This document shows, one piece after another, positions 12,358-23,840 of a stretch of DNA of 64,000 nt; the stretch's first letter is position 1; every line of letters starts with the position of its first letter. The stretch covers positions 166,061,814-166,125,813 of the forward strand of contig JARDYH010000005.1 of the NCBI GenBank assembly GCA_029215795.1, read 5' to 3'. Source of the DNA: Anniella stebbinsi. Taxonomy: Eukaryota; Chordata; Lepidosauria; Squamata; Anniellidae. The notes below the pieces were generated by a model. The model ran no database searches. It had not been told where the DNA came from and saw nothing but the letters and a program-made list of their open reading frames with translations. The position numbers and the translations under genes are program-made.

Positions 12358-14133
12358 GTATTGTTTTGACCAGACTAGGTGAGATTCAGATTAGGAACGA
12401 CTACTGATTTAGTTTTGGCTTGTCCCTTCTTGGGTGGGGGACCAGATAGGGATGGTCCACTTTCCCCATTGCTTTTCGAATCATGCTTGGAGCCCCTGTT
12501 GTGTCCTATTAGACAAAACAGTAGTATTGACATTGTTTTTTATGCTGGCTTAGAATTTAAAATGATTCTTTATGCTGATGATGTTTTGCTTTTGATCTCG
12601 AAACTCCAGTCTTCAGTTCTGGCTTTGATCAAACTGATTAATACTTTCGTTGATTTCGCTAGTTATTTTATTAAGTGGTCAAAATCGAACAAAATACTGA
12701 TTGGAGATTAGCTAATTGGCAATTTCTTTTGTGCTCTGATTTCAGTACTTATTTGGGAAAAATTATTCTCGGAGACATATCTCAAATGATTGCGTTCATA
12801 TCAGCTTTGGCAATCACAGTTCTTTTAATTTTTATATTTGATTGCAGTCTCTTTCCCTGTACGTACAGACAACGTTGCTAATGTCATACAACCACCATGT
12901 CACCACTTACCTTTAATTTTATCATTTTCTGAAATTGATTCCGATTTATAAGTTTGACTGTGGTGATGTTTGCCTGTTTGGATTAGCACTGGGTACCCAC
13001 TGGGGTGTTCCGGGCCTCTTTGGTTTAGGTTCTGAAGTTAAACAGGACCAAATGTACACAGAGTCCAATTTAAGAAGTTGGGTTCATCTGTTTGGGTATT
13101 GCCATCTTCGGGCTGACCTGTACCAAACTTTGGTCGTTTCCACTCAGATTTGATTTTCCACCTAGTTCAGTTCTGGAATCTTCCTGTCTTGCTCCTTTCT
13201 CCAAATGGATGGCAGTAGGTTCTCGACATATTAAGGTTGACAGAGCTCCTCCCATAATCTCAGCAGTCAGATTTGTGGCATATAATGTTGTAACGTCCCA
13301 GGGCCTCTGGCCGTTTGTTCCTTTAAGCATCATGGAAACCGCATACTCAGACTCAGAGGTTTACTCACCAGGAGACAGTTTATTAAGCATCTTAAGGCCT
13401 ATACAAATGTCATGTACATTACAGTTTGACTGATTTTGAAATACTTATTATCCGTGAATAAAGATGATATGTGGGGTTTTCAGCAGGAATGGAATTGGAA
13501 TGTGCTATTTGTCTAATCAACCTTGGGTTGTGCCTTATTCAGCAAAAACCTTTGTTTTGGGCCTATTAGATGCCACCATGTCTTCTTAATAAAAGTTTGA
13601 CTAACGTGGCAAATTGTTGGTGGTGTCATACAGTTAATGTTTCTTTTCTTCACATGTTCTGGAACTGCTCAATAGGTGCCTTCATTTGGAAGGAAGTCAT
13701 CAGAAGGATAAACTTTGCATTGGAAAGCCCTTTAATATTTTCTCATGTGCATATTCCCTTTAATGATGTACCTGCTTCTTGAAATGTCGCACATGGTCTG
13801 TGTCATTGGATTTTTTGTGCCCTCTTGACTGCTAAAAGACTGATATTACAACATTGAAAATATAAAAGCTCACCACCTATAATGCAATGGATTGAAGACC
13901 TAACGACACTAGTAACATGTGCAAGAGTGGTCTATTGGCACCATTCATTAATGGACTCATATTTGGATATTTGGTCTTTCTTTACTGAAGTTTATGGGTA
14001 ATGTTTTTCCATTTTAAGTTTCTTTAGAATGTTGTAATGTTTGAAACTAAGGCTTTTAAAATATGTAGTTACACTTGCATTTTTATTGTTTTGTATTGTT
14101 GAAACTTACAATAAAAAATGATTTTAAAAAGGC
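12358..14133 (+). mobile_element. L1/Tx1-like LINE, 5'-truncated, unit A
   Basis: The frame 12379-12711 carries a reverse-transcriptase core: PLSPLLFESCLEPLL, then ILYADDVLLL with the catalytic Y-A-D-D, then an FIKWSKS motif. Frame 13570-13782 has the C-terminal zinc-knuckle-like segment NCWWCHTVNVSFLHMFWNCS followed by FIWKEV. This order (YADD, then C-x2-C ... H-x4-C) is that of L1/Tx1-type ORF2. The element ends in AATAAAAAATGATTTTAAAAA. Multiple stops make it inactive. It forms the right-hand part of each tandem unit. Confidence 0.7.
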
Positions 14134-14138
14134 AGTAG

Positions 14139-14348
14139 AGACCACCCCATCATGCAATGATGTTTTCACCACTGCCCTGATCCATCTGCTCAGTGTCCTG
14201 TGGCTTGCTCAAATAAGCCATGATTGGCAGTGTGGTGGGTTGAACAGATGCAAACATCTTGTCTCCATCCTCAGTCTCCAAAACCCAAAATTGATCCCAG
14301 AAAACAGGATAAGGTAATAGACTGGGCAGCTGAGCAGACGCTGCATCA
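14139..14348 (-). mobile_element. L2-like LINE remnant, unit B copy (truncated)
   Basis: Homologous to 90-300 of unit A. It stops at CATCAATAGT, where the next LINE piece (14349) begins. The rest of the unit A segment up to about 1528 is missing from unit B. Confidence 0.65.
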
Positions 14349-14683
14349 ATAGTATTTATTATTTATTTTATTTATTACATTTGTATACCGCCCCATAGCC
14401 GAAGCTCTCTGGGTGGTTTACATAGGATTAAAAACAATTAAAAACAATATACAAAAATTAAAACAGCAAAAACATACAACAGACACACAATCGGTACATT
14501 TAAAAACCACTACAACACATCAAAAAGCTACAAAAACAAAACAAAGCCAGGCTCCTCAGATATTGCCAAATGCCTGAGAGAAGAGGAAAGTCTTGACCTG
14601 GCACCGAAAAGATAACAATGTTGGCGCCAGGCGGGCCTCGTCGGGGAGATCGTTCAACAATTGGGGGGCCACCACAGAGAAGG

Positions 14684-14726
<43 letters not shown>

Positions 14727-14997
14727 GCCGACAAGAGAGAGGAGGGCCTTAGATGTTGAACGTAGTGTTCGGGTAGGTTCATGTCGGGAAAGGCGATCCA
14801 TCAGGTATTGTGGTCCCAAGCCGTGTAAGGCTTTATAGGTTAAAACCAGCACCTTGAACCGGGCTCGGAAACATACAGGCAGCCAATGCAAGCGGGCCAG
14901 AGTAGGTCTTATATGTTCGAACCTACTGGTTCCAGTTATCAATCTGGCCGCTGCATTTTGCACAAGCTGCAGCTTCCGAACCACCTTCAAAGGCAGC
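14349..14997 (-). mobile_element. L2-like LINE 3' end with reverse-transcriptase C-terminus
   Basis: The minus-strand frame 14990-14556 (144 aa) reads QLVQNAAARLITGTSRFEHI, LARLHWLPVCFRARFKVLVL, TYKALHGLGPQYL, SVVAPQLLNDLPDEARLA and QVKTFLFSQAF. This is the conserved C-terminal region of L2-type ORF2. The 3' UTR, with GCCGAAGCTCTCTGGGTGG (plus strand), ends in a TTATTTATT-rich tail. The same 3' UTR recurs at 36770-36961 and 47068-47263. The frame is open but truncated, so it is a recent 5'-truncated copy. Its truncated end abuts hAT sequence at about 14998. Confidence 0.75.
14688..14722. repeat. (CT)n microsatellite inside LINE reading frame
   Basis: About 16 CT repeats expanded inside the L2-like frame and are read on the minus strand as alternating Arg-Glu. 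They break the normal linker between the LLSLVGNK and AFSVVAP parts of the LINE protein. Confidence 0.9.
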
Positions 14998-15000
14998 GAG

Positions 15001-16228
15001 GGAGGAGTGCACGCTTACTTGTCCCTGACGGCTCACTGGTGGGGAGCCTCAGGGCAGGAAGCACCCAGGACTTCTGGGACTGGGAAGGAGGGCTGCTGCT
15101 GGGCCCTCCTTCATACTGCAGTCATGGACCAGTCCCATATGGCGGAGGAGATTACGGAGGCCATGAACTGGAAGGTGGCCGGACACTTCCACCATACTGT
15201 GAAGGGCAGTTGGTTGCTGCGGGAGAAGCAGCAGGAGCTGGGACTTCCACAGCACCGTCTCGTGCAGGACGTGGCAACACGTTGGAACTCCACCTACCAC
15301 ATGCTCAAACGTATGGTGGAGCAACAGTGTGTTGTCCATGAGATGTTCAGGGTTGGGGACATCGGCATCCAGGCCCTACTGTCCAGGCAGCAGTGGGAGG
15401 CCATGTCCCAGCTTCTGGTGGTCCTCAAGCCGTTCCTTGAGGACACCGAGCCCCTGAGCAGCAGCACTGCCCTCCTCAGCCAGGTGATCCCTGAGGCCAG
15501 GCATCTCCAGACGCAGATGGGCGAGTTTATGGAGGCCAGGGATCCTGTCACCAGCAGGCAGCTTCCTGCCAGAGGTTCGGGAAGTGGTGACAAGGCTGAG
15601 GGAAGGCCTAGCCCACCAGATCCAGCCTGTCTACACTGAGAGGCAGTGCATGTTGGCCACCATGTGTGACCCGCACATCAAGGATGGGCTTTGTGGGCAG
15701 AATTCCCAGATGGGGTTGGTGGAAATGCTGGTGGCGGAAGTTTGGGCGGCCCAGGAAGCTAGGATTGGCCAAGCAGAGGCACAGGCGGAGCCCACCCTTG
15801 CACAGGACATGAGTCCACAGAGCAGCGGCGGCGGCAGCAGCACTCCCAGCAGGGGCACAAGCCAGGGGTTTTGGACGAAGGCCTTGCAGGCAGCAGTTGG
15901 GCAGAGAGGCACCCAATTCAGCCGCCAGGATGCTGCTGCAGCAGCAGTGCAGTGTTACCTGGCGGAGCAGATGGAGGACGGCTCCATCGAATGCCTGGCC
16001 TACTGGTCATCCCGCAGCCAGATGTGGCCTGATCTGACACGGATGGCCATGGATAGACTCAGCTGCCCACTGTCCAGCGTTCCAAGCGAGCGGGTCTTTT
16101 CCATGGCGGTCGACGTGGTCACACCCCAACGCTCTCGCTTGGACGCTGGGTTGGTGGAGCAGCTGGTCTTCCTGAAGGTAAAACTGCCTCTGCTGGGATA
16201 CCCCAACCTCAAGACCTCAGGGGAGTGA
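15001..16228 (+). pseudogene. hAT transposase fragment
   Basis: The first frame (from 15001) gives HAYLSLTAHWWG, LLHTAVMDQSHMAEEI, then VAGHFHHTVKGSWLLREKQ and LVQDVATRWNSTYHMLKR. A one-base shift near 15562 moves to the second frame (15567-16228), with VREVVTRLREGL, CMLATMCDPHIK, LAYWSSRSQMWPDL and a C-terminal hAT dimerisation region, LSCPLSSVPSERVFSMAVDV ... QRSRLDAGLVEQLVFLK. It ends at a natural TGA. The N-terminal BED finger and first catalytic part are missing. The segment between SHMAEEI and VAGHFHH (usually with the second catalytic Asp and A-H-x-L-Q-L) is deleted. Inactive. Confidence 0.85.
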
Positions 16229-16941
16229 CATGTGCAGTGTGCCAGAGCCTGGCGCTCTACCTCCGTGCCCACCTCTGCCTGCCTGCCTTCCTACCTGCCT
16301 GCCCTCCTGCCCTCCCGCCAGGTTGCCGCCATTGTGAAGTAGCCGGATCTCATGGGCTGAACCCACAGTTTATTGCTTACTTGTGCGATGTGCCAGCGCC
16401 TGGCGCTCTACCTCCATGCCCACCTCTGCCTGCCTGCCCGCCCGCCTGCCCGCCTGCTAGGTTGCTGCCTTTGTGAAGTAGCCGGATCTCGTGGGCTGGA
16501 CCCATGGTTTATTGCTTACTTATGCAATGTGCCAGCGCCTGGCGCTCTGCCTCCGTGCCCACCTCTGCCTGCCTGCCTTCCTGCCTGCCTGCCTGCTCTC
16601 CTGCCCTCCCGCCAGGTTGCCGCCATTGTGAAGTAGCCGGATCTCGTGGGCTGGACCCATGGTTTATTGCTTACTTGTGCAATGTGCCAGCGCTGGTGCT
16701 CTGCCTCCATGTCCACCTCTGCCTGCCTGCCTTCCTGCCTTCCCGCCCTCCCGCCAGGTTGCCGCCATCGTGAAGTAGCCGGATCTCGTGGGCTGACCGA
16801 CGGTTCTGTTGCTTACTTGTGCAATGTGCCAGCACCTGGCGTTCTGCCTACGTGCCTACCTCTGCCTGCCTGCCTGCCCGCCCTCCCTCCCACCCTCCCG
16901 TGAGATTGCCGCCATTGTGAAGTAGCCAGATATCGTGGGCT
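16229..16941. repeat. GC-rich minisatellite, about 140-155 bp units
   Basis: Five units start at the TGTGCCAGCGCCTGGCGCTC-like motif at about 16237, 16389, 16529, 16684 and 16826. Each has a CCTGCCTGCC-rich stretch, then CAGGTTGCCGCCATTGTGAA and GTAGCCGGATCTCGTGGGCT. The array begins exactly at the transposase stop codon, so it probably belongs to the hAT element's 3' region. An L1 insertion interrupts it; it resumes at 22552. Confidence 0.9.
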
Positions 16942-17075
16942 GGACCCACGGTTCTTTTTTTTTTATATATATATATATTTATTTTATTTCAAACATAATA
17001 CGACATAAACAACATAAAATACAATACATAACCACATACCCCCCGTGCTCCCCCCAGGAGACCTTCAATTATTCA

Positions 17076-20000
17076 TTATTCTTCTTTCCAAAATTGTAAA
17101 GACTCTTTTGAAGGTTTGTGCCCCTTCCCCGTTCTTAATACATATTCCAAATATGGGCTCCATATATCTCCAAAATCATTCTTACTGGACAGTCCCCTCT
17201 TTATTTTCATTTTGCACGTTAGCTTATCATTAAGTGCCATATCCCGTATTTCTTTATACCATTCTTCTATAGTATATATCCTTTGCCCTTTCCAGTTTTT
17301 AGCAATCATTAATCTGACGGGAGCCAGGAGGTTGTTTATCAATTCTCTCTTGTTTATATTCTCATTTATCCCATATTGCTAGTAGAGCCAGCTTCGGGCT
17401 TAATTCCAGTTTACTTCCAATTATTTCACTTATTTCTTTAAACACCCTTTCCCAATTTTTTTGTACATGTTCACAGCTCCACCACATATGAAAATAAGTT
17501 CCAACCTCCTGACACCCCCTCCAACAATTCTTGGACACTTTTTTATCCATCTGATGAAATCTTACCAGCGTTAAATACCATCTCCATACTGTCTTATAAT
17601 AATTCTCCTTAATTCTAATCGACAAAAGCTTTAACATTCTTGCATCCCATATCCTCCCCCAGTCATATTCATTAATTTGTTCCTTTAGATCATCTTCCCA
17701 AATCATTTTAAGAGTCTCGATATTCATCATCCTCTATAAGAATTCTATATATTTCGCTAGTCAAACCTTTTCTAGTTTTATTTACTTCCTTCTTTCCTCT
17801 TGATTCAATTAAATCTTCAAATCTTGTATTATTTCTACATTTGTTATTTATCTTTTTCCATTCCTGTGTCCATTTTTCCAATTGTAAGCATTTGAACCAA
17901 GCTATCTTTTGACCTTTTAACAACTCTCTAATTTGCACCTTATCTATCATTCTTTCCATCCAATTCCTTAACTTAATAATTTCCTGATCCTTCAGACTCC
18001 CTTCCAACTCTACTTTTAAATTCCTTGGGAAGTTTCCCACTACTACCACTGGGGCGAGTGGAGAGTCTCCTGGTATTAACTTTCCTTTAACTTTCTCTCA
18101 GATCTTTAGAATATTTTTCAGCAACGGGTTGTCCAGTCCCCTCAGATCTTTCGTTTCTAACCATTCTAAGTCTTCTTCCCCTAATATACTATTTATAACA
18201 TATCTTGATTGATTAGCAATATAATAACTCTTTATATTTGGAAGTCCCAAACCACCTTTCTTTTGTGTGTTATACCATAACCCTTTATTAATCCTAGCTC
18301 TCTTATCTCCATTGCAATAAGCATTAATCATATTTTGCCAGCTCTTTAACTCTACTTCCGATATTTTAATCGGCAGCATTCTAAACAAAAAATTAATCTT
18401 AGGTAATATCTTCATTTTAATAACCGCTATTCTACCAAACCAAGAATGTTTTAATTTTCTATATACCTCTAACTTTTCCCCTACCTGTTTTTTCAAACTT
18501 GCAAAATTAATTTCCTCTAACCTATCTAAATCTTTTGCAATATTAACTCCTAAATAACGTACTATATTTTTCAGCCTAAGACCTAACTTAACTTTACCTT
18601 CCTCCATCTCTTCTTTGTTATAATTAAATAACATCATTTCTGACTTCCCCCAATTAACTTGTAGACCAGTAATCTCCCCAAATTCTCTCAAATGCTTCTT
18701 AATCAACTCCCCAGTCTCCAGGGGATCTTCTAATGTCAGTAATGTGTCATCCGGAAACATATTCATTTTAATCTTCTCCTTCCCTCCTATCCCCTTCAAT
18801 CTTACATCCTCCCTTATAACATTTGCCAAAATTTCTATCACTATCGCAAATAAGATCGGTGAAAGTGGACAACCTTGTCTAGTTCCTCGAGCTAGTGTAA
18901 TCTGTTGCGTTAACCCATCATTAACCATTATTTCTGCTTTATTATTTTTATACAGTTGATCCATCACTCCCATAAATTTATCTCCAAGCCCAAATGTTTT
19001 CAAAATTGTTTTAAGTGCTGGCCATTCCACGCAATCAAAGGCTTTGAATATATCCAATGCTAACAAACCTGCTTTTAAATTCCTTTTTTTAATAATATTG
19101 ATTATATTTAAAACTCTTCCAATTAAATTAGGCATTTGCCTTCCTGTAATAAATCCACATTGATCTTTTCTAACATATTTATATATAAACGTACCCATCC
19201 TTTTTGCCATTATTGCCGTAAAAATTTTTGAGTCTTGATTTATTAAAGATATTGGTCTGTAAGATGCTGGATCCGTCAGATCCTTTCCTGGTTTCGGGAT
19301 TAATATAATCAAGGAATGATCCCACGATGGCGGGGTCTTTCCTCCTTCTATTATACTATTAAATAATTTTTTTCAATCTTGGTATTAAAATTCCTCTAAA
19401 AGTCTTATAATATTCTGGCCCCAAACCATCCATTCCCGGAGATTTTCCTCCTTTTAATTTAGCAATAATTCCTTCTATTTCTTTCTCAGTAACTAATCCT
19501 TCCATATAATCCCTATCTTGCCCCTGTTATCTTATTTTCCAATTCCTCTCTACATATTCCAATACCTTAACCTGTGACCTCATATCTGATGTATATAATT
19601 CTCTATAAAATTCCTGTAATATATTTAATTTATCCTTCATTAAATTACAACTTTTCCCTGTCTTATCTCTAATTGTCCCTATCATATTCTTAGTCTTTTT
19701 TGACTGAGTGGACCTAGCCAGCATCTTCGAATTTTTATTACTATATTCAAAAAAATCCCTCCTTAAATATAGCAAATCCCTTTGGACTTGTTCTAACTCT
19801 TCTTTCTCTAATTCCTTTTTCTTAGCTTGAATTTGGGCAAATAGGGCACATCTTTTGTCTCTCTTAGCTTCCCCTCTAAATTCCTTACCTCCTTTTCAAT
19901 TTTTTTATTTTGTGCTTCCTGTTGTTTTCTTAGGGTACACATTTCCCTAATACAAATCCCTGTTACCACAGCCTTCATAGTGTCCCATATTAACCCATAC

Positions 20001-20843
20001 GAGTTTGAGTCCTTTTCATTAATTTCCCATAATTCCTGCATTTTTTTTTATTTTCCCCACTATATTTTTATTATTTAATAACCTTGTATCCATTCTCCAT
20101 CTCTTAGCTTGTTTATAATCCTTCTTCATTTTAATATCCATTGTCAATAATGCGTGATCGGTGACTTTAATTACCCCAATAGCACAATCTATAAGTTTAG
20201 ACATCATATTCTTTGACGCAAAAATATAATCAATCCTAGATTAACTCTTAAACCTTGGTGAGTAGAAAGAATATTTCCTTTCTTCCCCTTTTAATACCCT
20301 CCAAACATCCATTAGTTCTTTTCTCTCCATTAATTTGCTTAACCCCGTCCTCCCACCACTCTTAAGATCTCTTAATATATTATCCCTGTCTTTCCCTTTG
20401 TCTAATACCATATTAAAATCACCTGCCATCACAATGTTCTTTTTACCCACTTCTCCCACCGCATTAAAAACTTCATCGAAGAATTCCATTTGTTTCCCAT
20501 TTGGAGCATATACATTGATCAATATATATTCCTCCTCCCCCACCATGCAAGAAATTATCAGAAATCTTCCCGCTTCATCCTTCTTCACCCTTTGTATTGT
20601 AATACCACATTTTTTTGAAATTATTATCGCTACACCTCTCGCTTTAGAAGTACCAAAAGACTTTTCATAAACGCCCACTTCCCTCATCCGAAGCTCATTT
20701 ACGCCCTCCTTTGTTTGATGAGTTTCCTGCAAAAAAATTACATCTGCTTTCTCTTTTTTTAATAACATTTCTATTCTCTTCCTTTTTATAACAGTTCCTA
20801 GCCCTTTAACATTTAAAATTGCAACCCTTAATTTATTTTCCAT
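17076..20843 (-). pseudogene. L1 copy 1 ORF2 (endonuclease and reverse transcriptase), broken
   Basis: The N-terminal L1 endonuclease (20843-20241) shows LNVKGLGTVIKRKRIEML, ADVIFLQETHQ, VMAGDFNMVLDKGKDRDN, and further on VTDHALLTMDIK. The reverse transcriptase (19312-18098) shows SYRPISLINQDSKI, QCGFITGRQMPN, LALDIFKAFDCVEWPALK and GTRQGCPLSPILFAIVIEIL. The catalytic box at 18746-18757 reads F-P-D-D, whereas the other L1 copies here read F-A-D-D. The C-terminal knuckle is NCWRGCQEVGTYFHMWWSCE. At least seven frame breaks separate the pieces, so no functional protein is expected. Confidence 0.9.
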
Positions 20844-21094
20844 CTCTCTTTTTCACACAAATCTCTAGATTGGTCTCCCTCTGTGACACACATACCCCCC
20901 TCCCTCCCCCTCCCCCCACACTTACCCCCCCATTTTCACCCCCCTCCTCACCAGACCTTTCTGGGCAATGGCCCCAAATATTATTAGAACTCTTCGGGGG
21001 GGGGGGGGGAGAAGCAACCCAACATTCCCGGAGCAAAAATCTGACCCTCCCCTCCCTTATAATCTCTTCTAAACCCTATTACAATAATATTTCT

Positions 21095-22151
21095 TCATTG
21101 ACTACTTCCTCCTGCAGCGCCTTCATCCTGCTTTGTTTCTCCAACATCCGTGGGATCAACTAAACCCAGCTTCTCCAAAAAATCCATCCCTTGCTCACTT
21201 GATGTTATTCTATGTTGTTTCCCTTTCCACATAAATCTCAAAAAGACTGGATACCCCCAACTATATGTTATCGATCTCTTCCACAAAGCCACTGTACACA
21301 GCCTAACAACTCTTCCGCCACTGCACGGTTCGAGGGCATAAATCCTGATAAACCTCGATTGGTGTTGCTTGTAGCATCAGCTGGCCTTGACGTCTAATTG
21401 CTTGCATCAACTTTTCTTTCTTGTAGTAATTGGCAAATTTAACAATCATATCCCTTGGGAGCATTCCCTTCTTCTTATAACCCACTCTGTGGATCCTCTC
21501 GGTATCCGCCATCTCCCAAGTTTCCTGAGGTTCCACTTCCTTAATCCATGCCAAAATTGTATCTCTTAAAGCCTTAGGGTTCTCCCCCTCTGTCTCTCCA
21601 AAAAATCTAATTCAAATGTTGACTCTCCTGTCTCTGTCTTCCAAGGCAATTAAATGCAAGTCCATCTCCTTCAAATGCTCCCCCTGCTGCTTGTTATCTT
21701 CCTGCAGCTTCCCAGTCTCCCTCTCCAATTTCTCCACACTTTCTACCACAGTTTGAAGGTCCGACATAAGTTCGATCTGTGAGTCCTTAATTCTTTGCAT
21801 TAATCTTTCCTCCTGCTTCAGCAAGGCCACTTCTAACACTTTCTGAAATTTGTCCATTAAATCATCTGATGTCTCAGCTTGACTCTCTTTGACCCCTTTA
21901 GGAACTGCTTCTGTCACTTTAAGAACTACGCCAGATTTAGAGCTTCCAGAGTGACATGGAGATGTTTTTCCGGCCTTGTCTGAATGCTGCGTTTTGTCCG
22001 GCATTTTGTCTGGCAAGATTCCAGAAACTCTAGTGAGCCGATGCCAATTCCTATCTGATGGATGATCTTTCAACAACCTGCTCCAGGCGGGGGCACTGGA
22101 TTTTTCACCTTTTTGCTTTCTTTTCATAAAGCTAAACTCATAAATCCGCAC
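21095..22151 (-). pseudogene. L1 copy 1 ORF1, broken
   Basis: Starts MKRKQKGEKSSAPAWSRLLK at 22102 on the minus strand. A coiled-coil region follows (LEVALLKQEERLMQRI, VESVEKLERETGKLQED), then the RRM start LIALEDRDRRVNI. The RRM and C-terminal domain continue after frameshifts in 21554-21303 (ADTERIHRVGYKKKGMLPRD, IVKFANYYKKEKLMQAIRR) and 21292-21095. This is the Transposase_22 (L1 ORF1p) architecture, dead in this copy. Confidence 0.88.
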
Positions 22152-22551
22152 CCCTCACCTAAATCTTCGCTGTCCGCCTCAGATATCCTCTCGGCTCTTA
22201 TCAAACAAGTATGTTTCAGCTTCTAACACTTTCGGCTGGAGGTTAAATGTCTCTTTTCCCACTTAAATCGCTTCCGTCTCCCCCTCCAGTCTTATCAGTC
22301 AGCCTTACTTCTCCCAATTAAAGTCCATTAATTACCGTTACTGATCGCCTGCCAGAGTTCTCTCTCTGCTGATATCGCAGCAATCCAGCAGTTTCGTTCT
22401 CCACAGATACAGCAAAGCTTCCGGACCCGAAATCAGATCTTTGATTAACAATCCATTCTCTCCAAATAGGGATTTTATAATTATTTCGATCGCTTCTTAA
22501 CGAGAGCGAGAGAGTTACGACTTCACTCCATGCCCGTTAGGCCACTCCCCC

Positions 22552-22700
22552 GGACCCACGGTTCTATTGCTTACTTGTGCAATGTGCCAGCGCCTGGCGC
22601 TCTGCCTCCGTGCCCACCTCTGCCTGCCAGCCTGCCTGCCCGCCCACCCGCCCGCCTGGAAGCACACGTGCTGCTGTGCCTACCCGCCCGCCCGCCTGAA
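22552..22700. repeat. Minisatellite resumes after L1 copy 1
   Basis: Directly after the second target-site duplication the pattern ATTGCTTACTTGTGCAATG and CGCCTGGCGCTCTGCC continues, so this is the same array as 16229-16941, split by the L1. It ends in a CCCGCCCGCCCGCCTG-rich variant. Confidence 0.88.
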
Positions 22701-22992
22701 AGTGGCCCTCCTATCCACGACGCCCGCATGACTAAGGTAAGTGTCTTGTCAATGCAGGGACACCTGCAAGCGACCTGAAGCAGGGCTGTCTACAAGCTTA
22801 CCTCTGAGTAAGCAGGCAGCGCTGTGTGCGTCAGTGCGGGGTCCAGGTGGGAGCTTGTTGTTCAACTACTCTGATTTATTCTTAATGTTTTCCATCTTCT
22901 TTTTCAGCCCAGAAAACTCTGTGCCACAGTACCCAGCAGACCCGGGAATCCAAACTGACCATCTGTACAAAGACATGATGGCAAAACGTTCC

Positions 22993-23320
22993 ATTCCTGA
23001 CTTTGCCCATGGAATGCCTGCTTGTCTGTTGCTGCTGCCACCTTCCAGATCCAACCTGCGAGGAGAGCACACCACTCTCCTTTCATAAGCCAAGGGACTT
23101 GGGGTTCTCCCTCAAGGAGCACCCCACCGAGTCTCCACCGTTCCTGACTTCGCCAGTTGAATGCTTGCCTGATGCTGCTGCCGCCTTCCAGATCCAACCT
23201 GCGAGGGAGCACACCACTCTCCTTTCATAAGCCAAGGGGTTCTACCTCGAGGAGCACCCCTCCGAGTCTCCACCGTTCCTGACTTCGCCTGTTGAATGCC
23301 TGTCTGCCGCTGCTGTGTTC
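22993..23320. repeat. Second tandem repeat, about 130-150 bp units
   Basis: About two and a third units, each starting TTCCTGACTTYGCC and including CTTCCAGATCCAACCTGCGA, GCACACCACTCTCCTTTCAT and GGAGCACCCC then GAGTCTCCACCG. Starts are about 22993, 23144 and 23275. No coding function; probably part of the hAT 3' region. Confidence 0.85.
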
Positions 23321-23349
23321 CATAAAATGCCAGTCAGTCAAATTAAACC

Positions 23350-23840
23350 GTGTCCTTGTGTCTCTGAAATGGGGGCGAATATAGTACACCTCGTCTTTGT
23401 GCTCTTCACATTAGTGTGGGGTTTGTGGGGACAGGATCTAATGAGCCCCTGTACCTGTGAAACGGTTGCGAATGTACACCCCTTCGGTGCGCTCCTCACA
23501 TTAGTGTGGAGATTGTGCGGACAGGATGTAATGGGAGAGCACTTTGCAATGGTCTTACTTACTTACCCAGCACAATCCATTAACAGTTCCATTTCAGTAA
23601 GCGACTGCCCCAGTGTCTATGACGTTCAGCCCTTTGGTACGCTCCCTAAGTTTGAGTTCAGTTTCTGGGGATGGGATCTAATGAAAGCATTTTGCAGTTT
23701 GCAATTGTATGCAATGGCAAACCCATTTTCCTCAATTCCATTTCACTTAAACCATGCCCCTGTGTCTGCAAAAAGGGGTAGAGCAATGTACGTTCACTCG
23801 TTCAGCCCTTCAGTGCGCTCTCCAACTGGGGACATAAGTT
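23350..23840. repeat. Degenerate repeats, about 70-90 bp
   Basis: Four diverged copies of a TGTGTCTGAAA ... GGGACAGGATCTAATG motif, at about 23355-23442, 23450-23536, 23613-23683 and 23757-23838, with irregular spacing. Frames through it are accidental. Confidence 0.6.

Larger units (their letters stand above)
16956..22551 (-). mobile_element. Full-length L1 retrotransposon (copy 1)
   Basis: Flanked by perfect 14-bp target-site duplications GGACCCACGGTTCT at 16942-16955 and 22552-22565, inside the minisatellite. Read on the minus strand it starts with GGGGAGTGGCC, has a 5' UTR, ORF1 and ORF2, a G-rich 3' UTR tract (complement of 17037-17057) and an A-rich tail (complement of 16956-16966). 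At 5.6 kb with the same 5' start as copies at 36421 and 58544, it is full length. Both ORFs carry frameshifts or stops. Confidence 0.93.

Noticed and set aside
12985..13060. 5S-like wording GAAGTTAAACAGGACC in the L1/Tx1-like LINE
   Set aside because: Short chance similarity; the rest of the 5S promoter pattern is missing.
14854..15639. Single 261-aa protein starting at 14854
   Set aside because: The first 50 residues come from antisense L2-like LINE sequence; hAT homology begins only at about 15001, so the frame crosses a transposon junction.
16225..16903. Cys/Pro/Leu-rich frames over the minisatellite
   Set aside because: Translation of a CCTGCCTGCC-rich tandem repeat; frames change from unit to unit with the repeat length.
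16229..16941. CRISPR-like regular repeat
   Set aside because: Units are 140-155 bp, similar throughout with no distinct spacers, in a vertebrate genome; it is a minisatellite.
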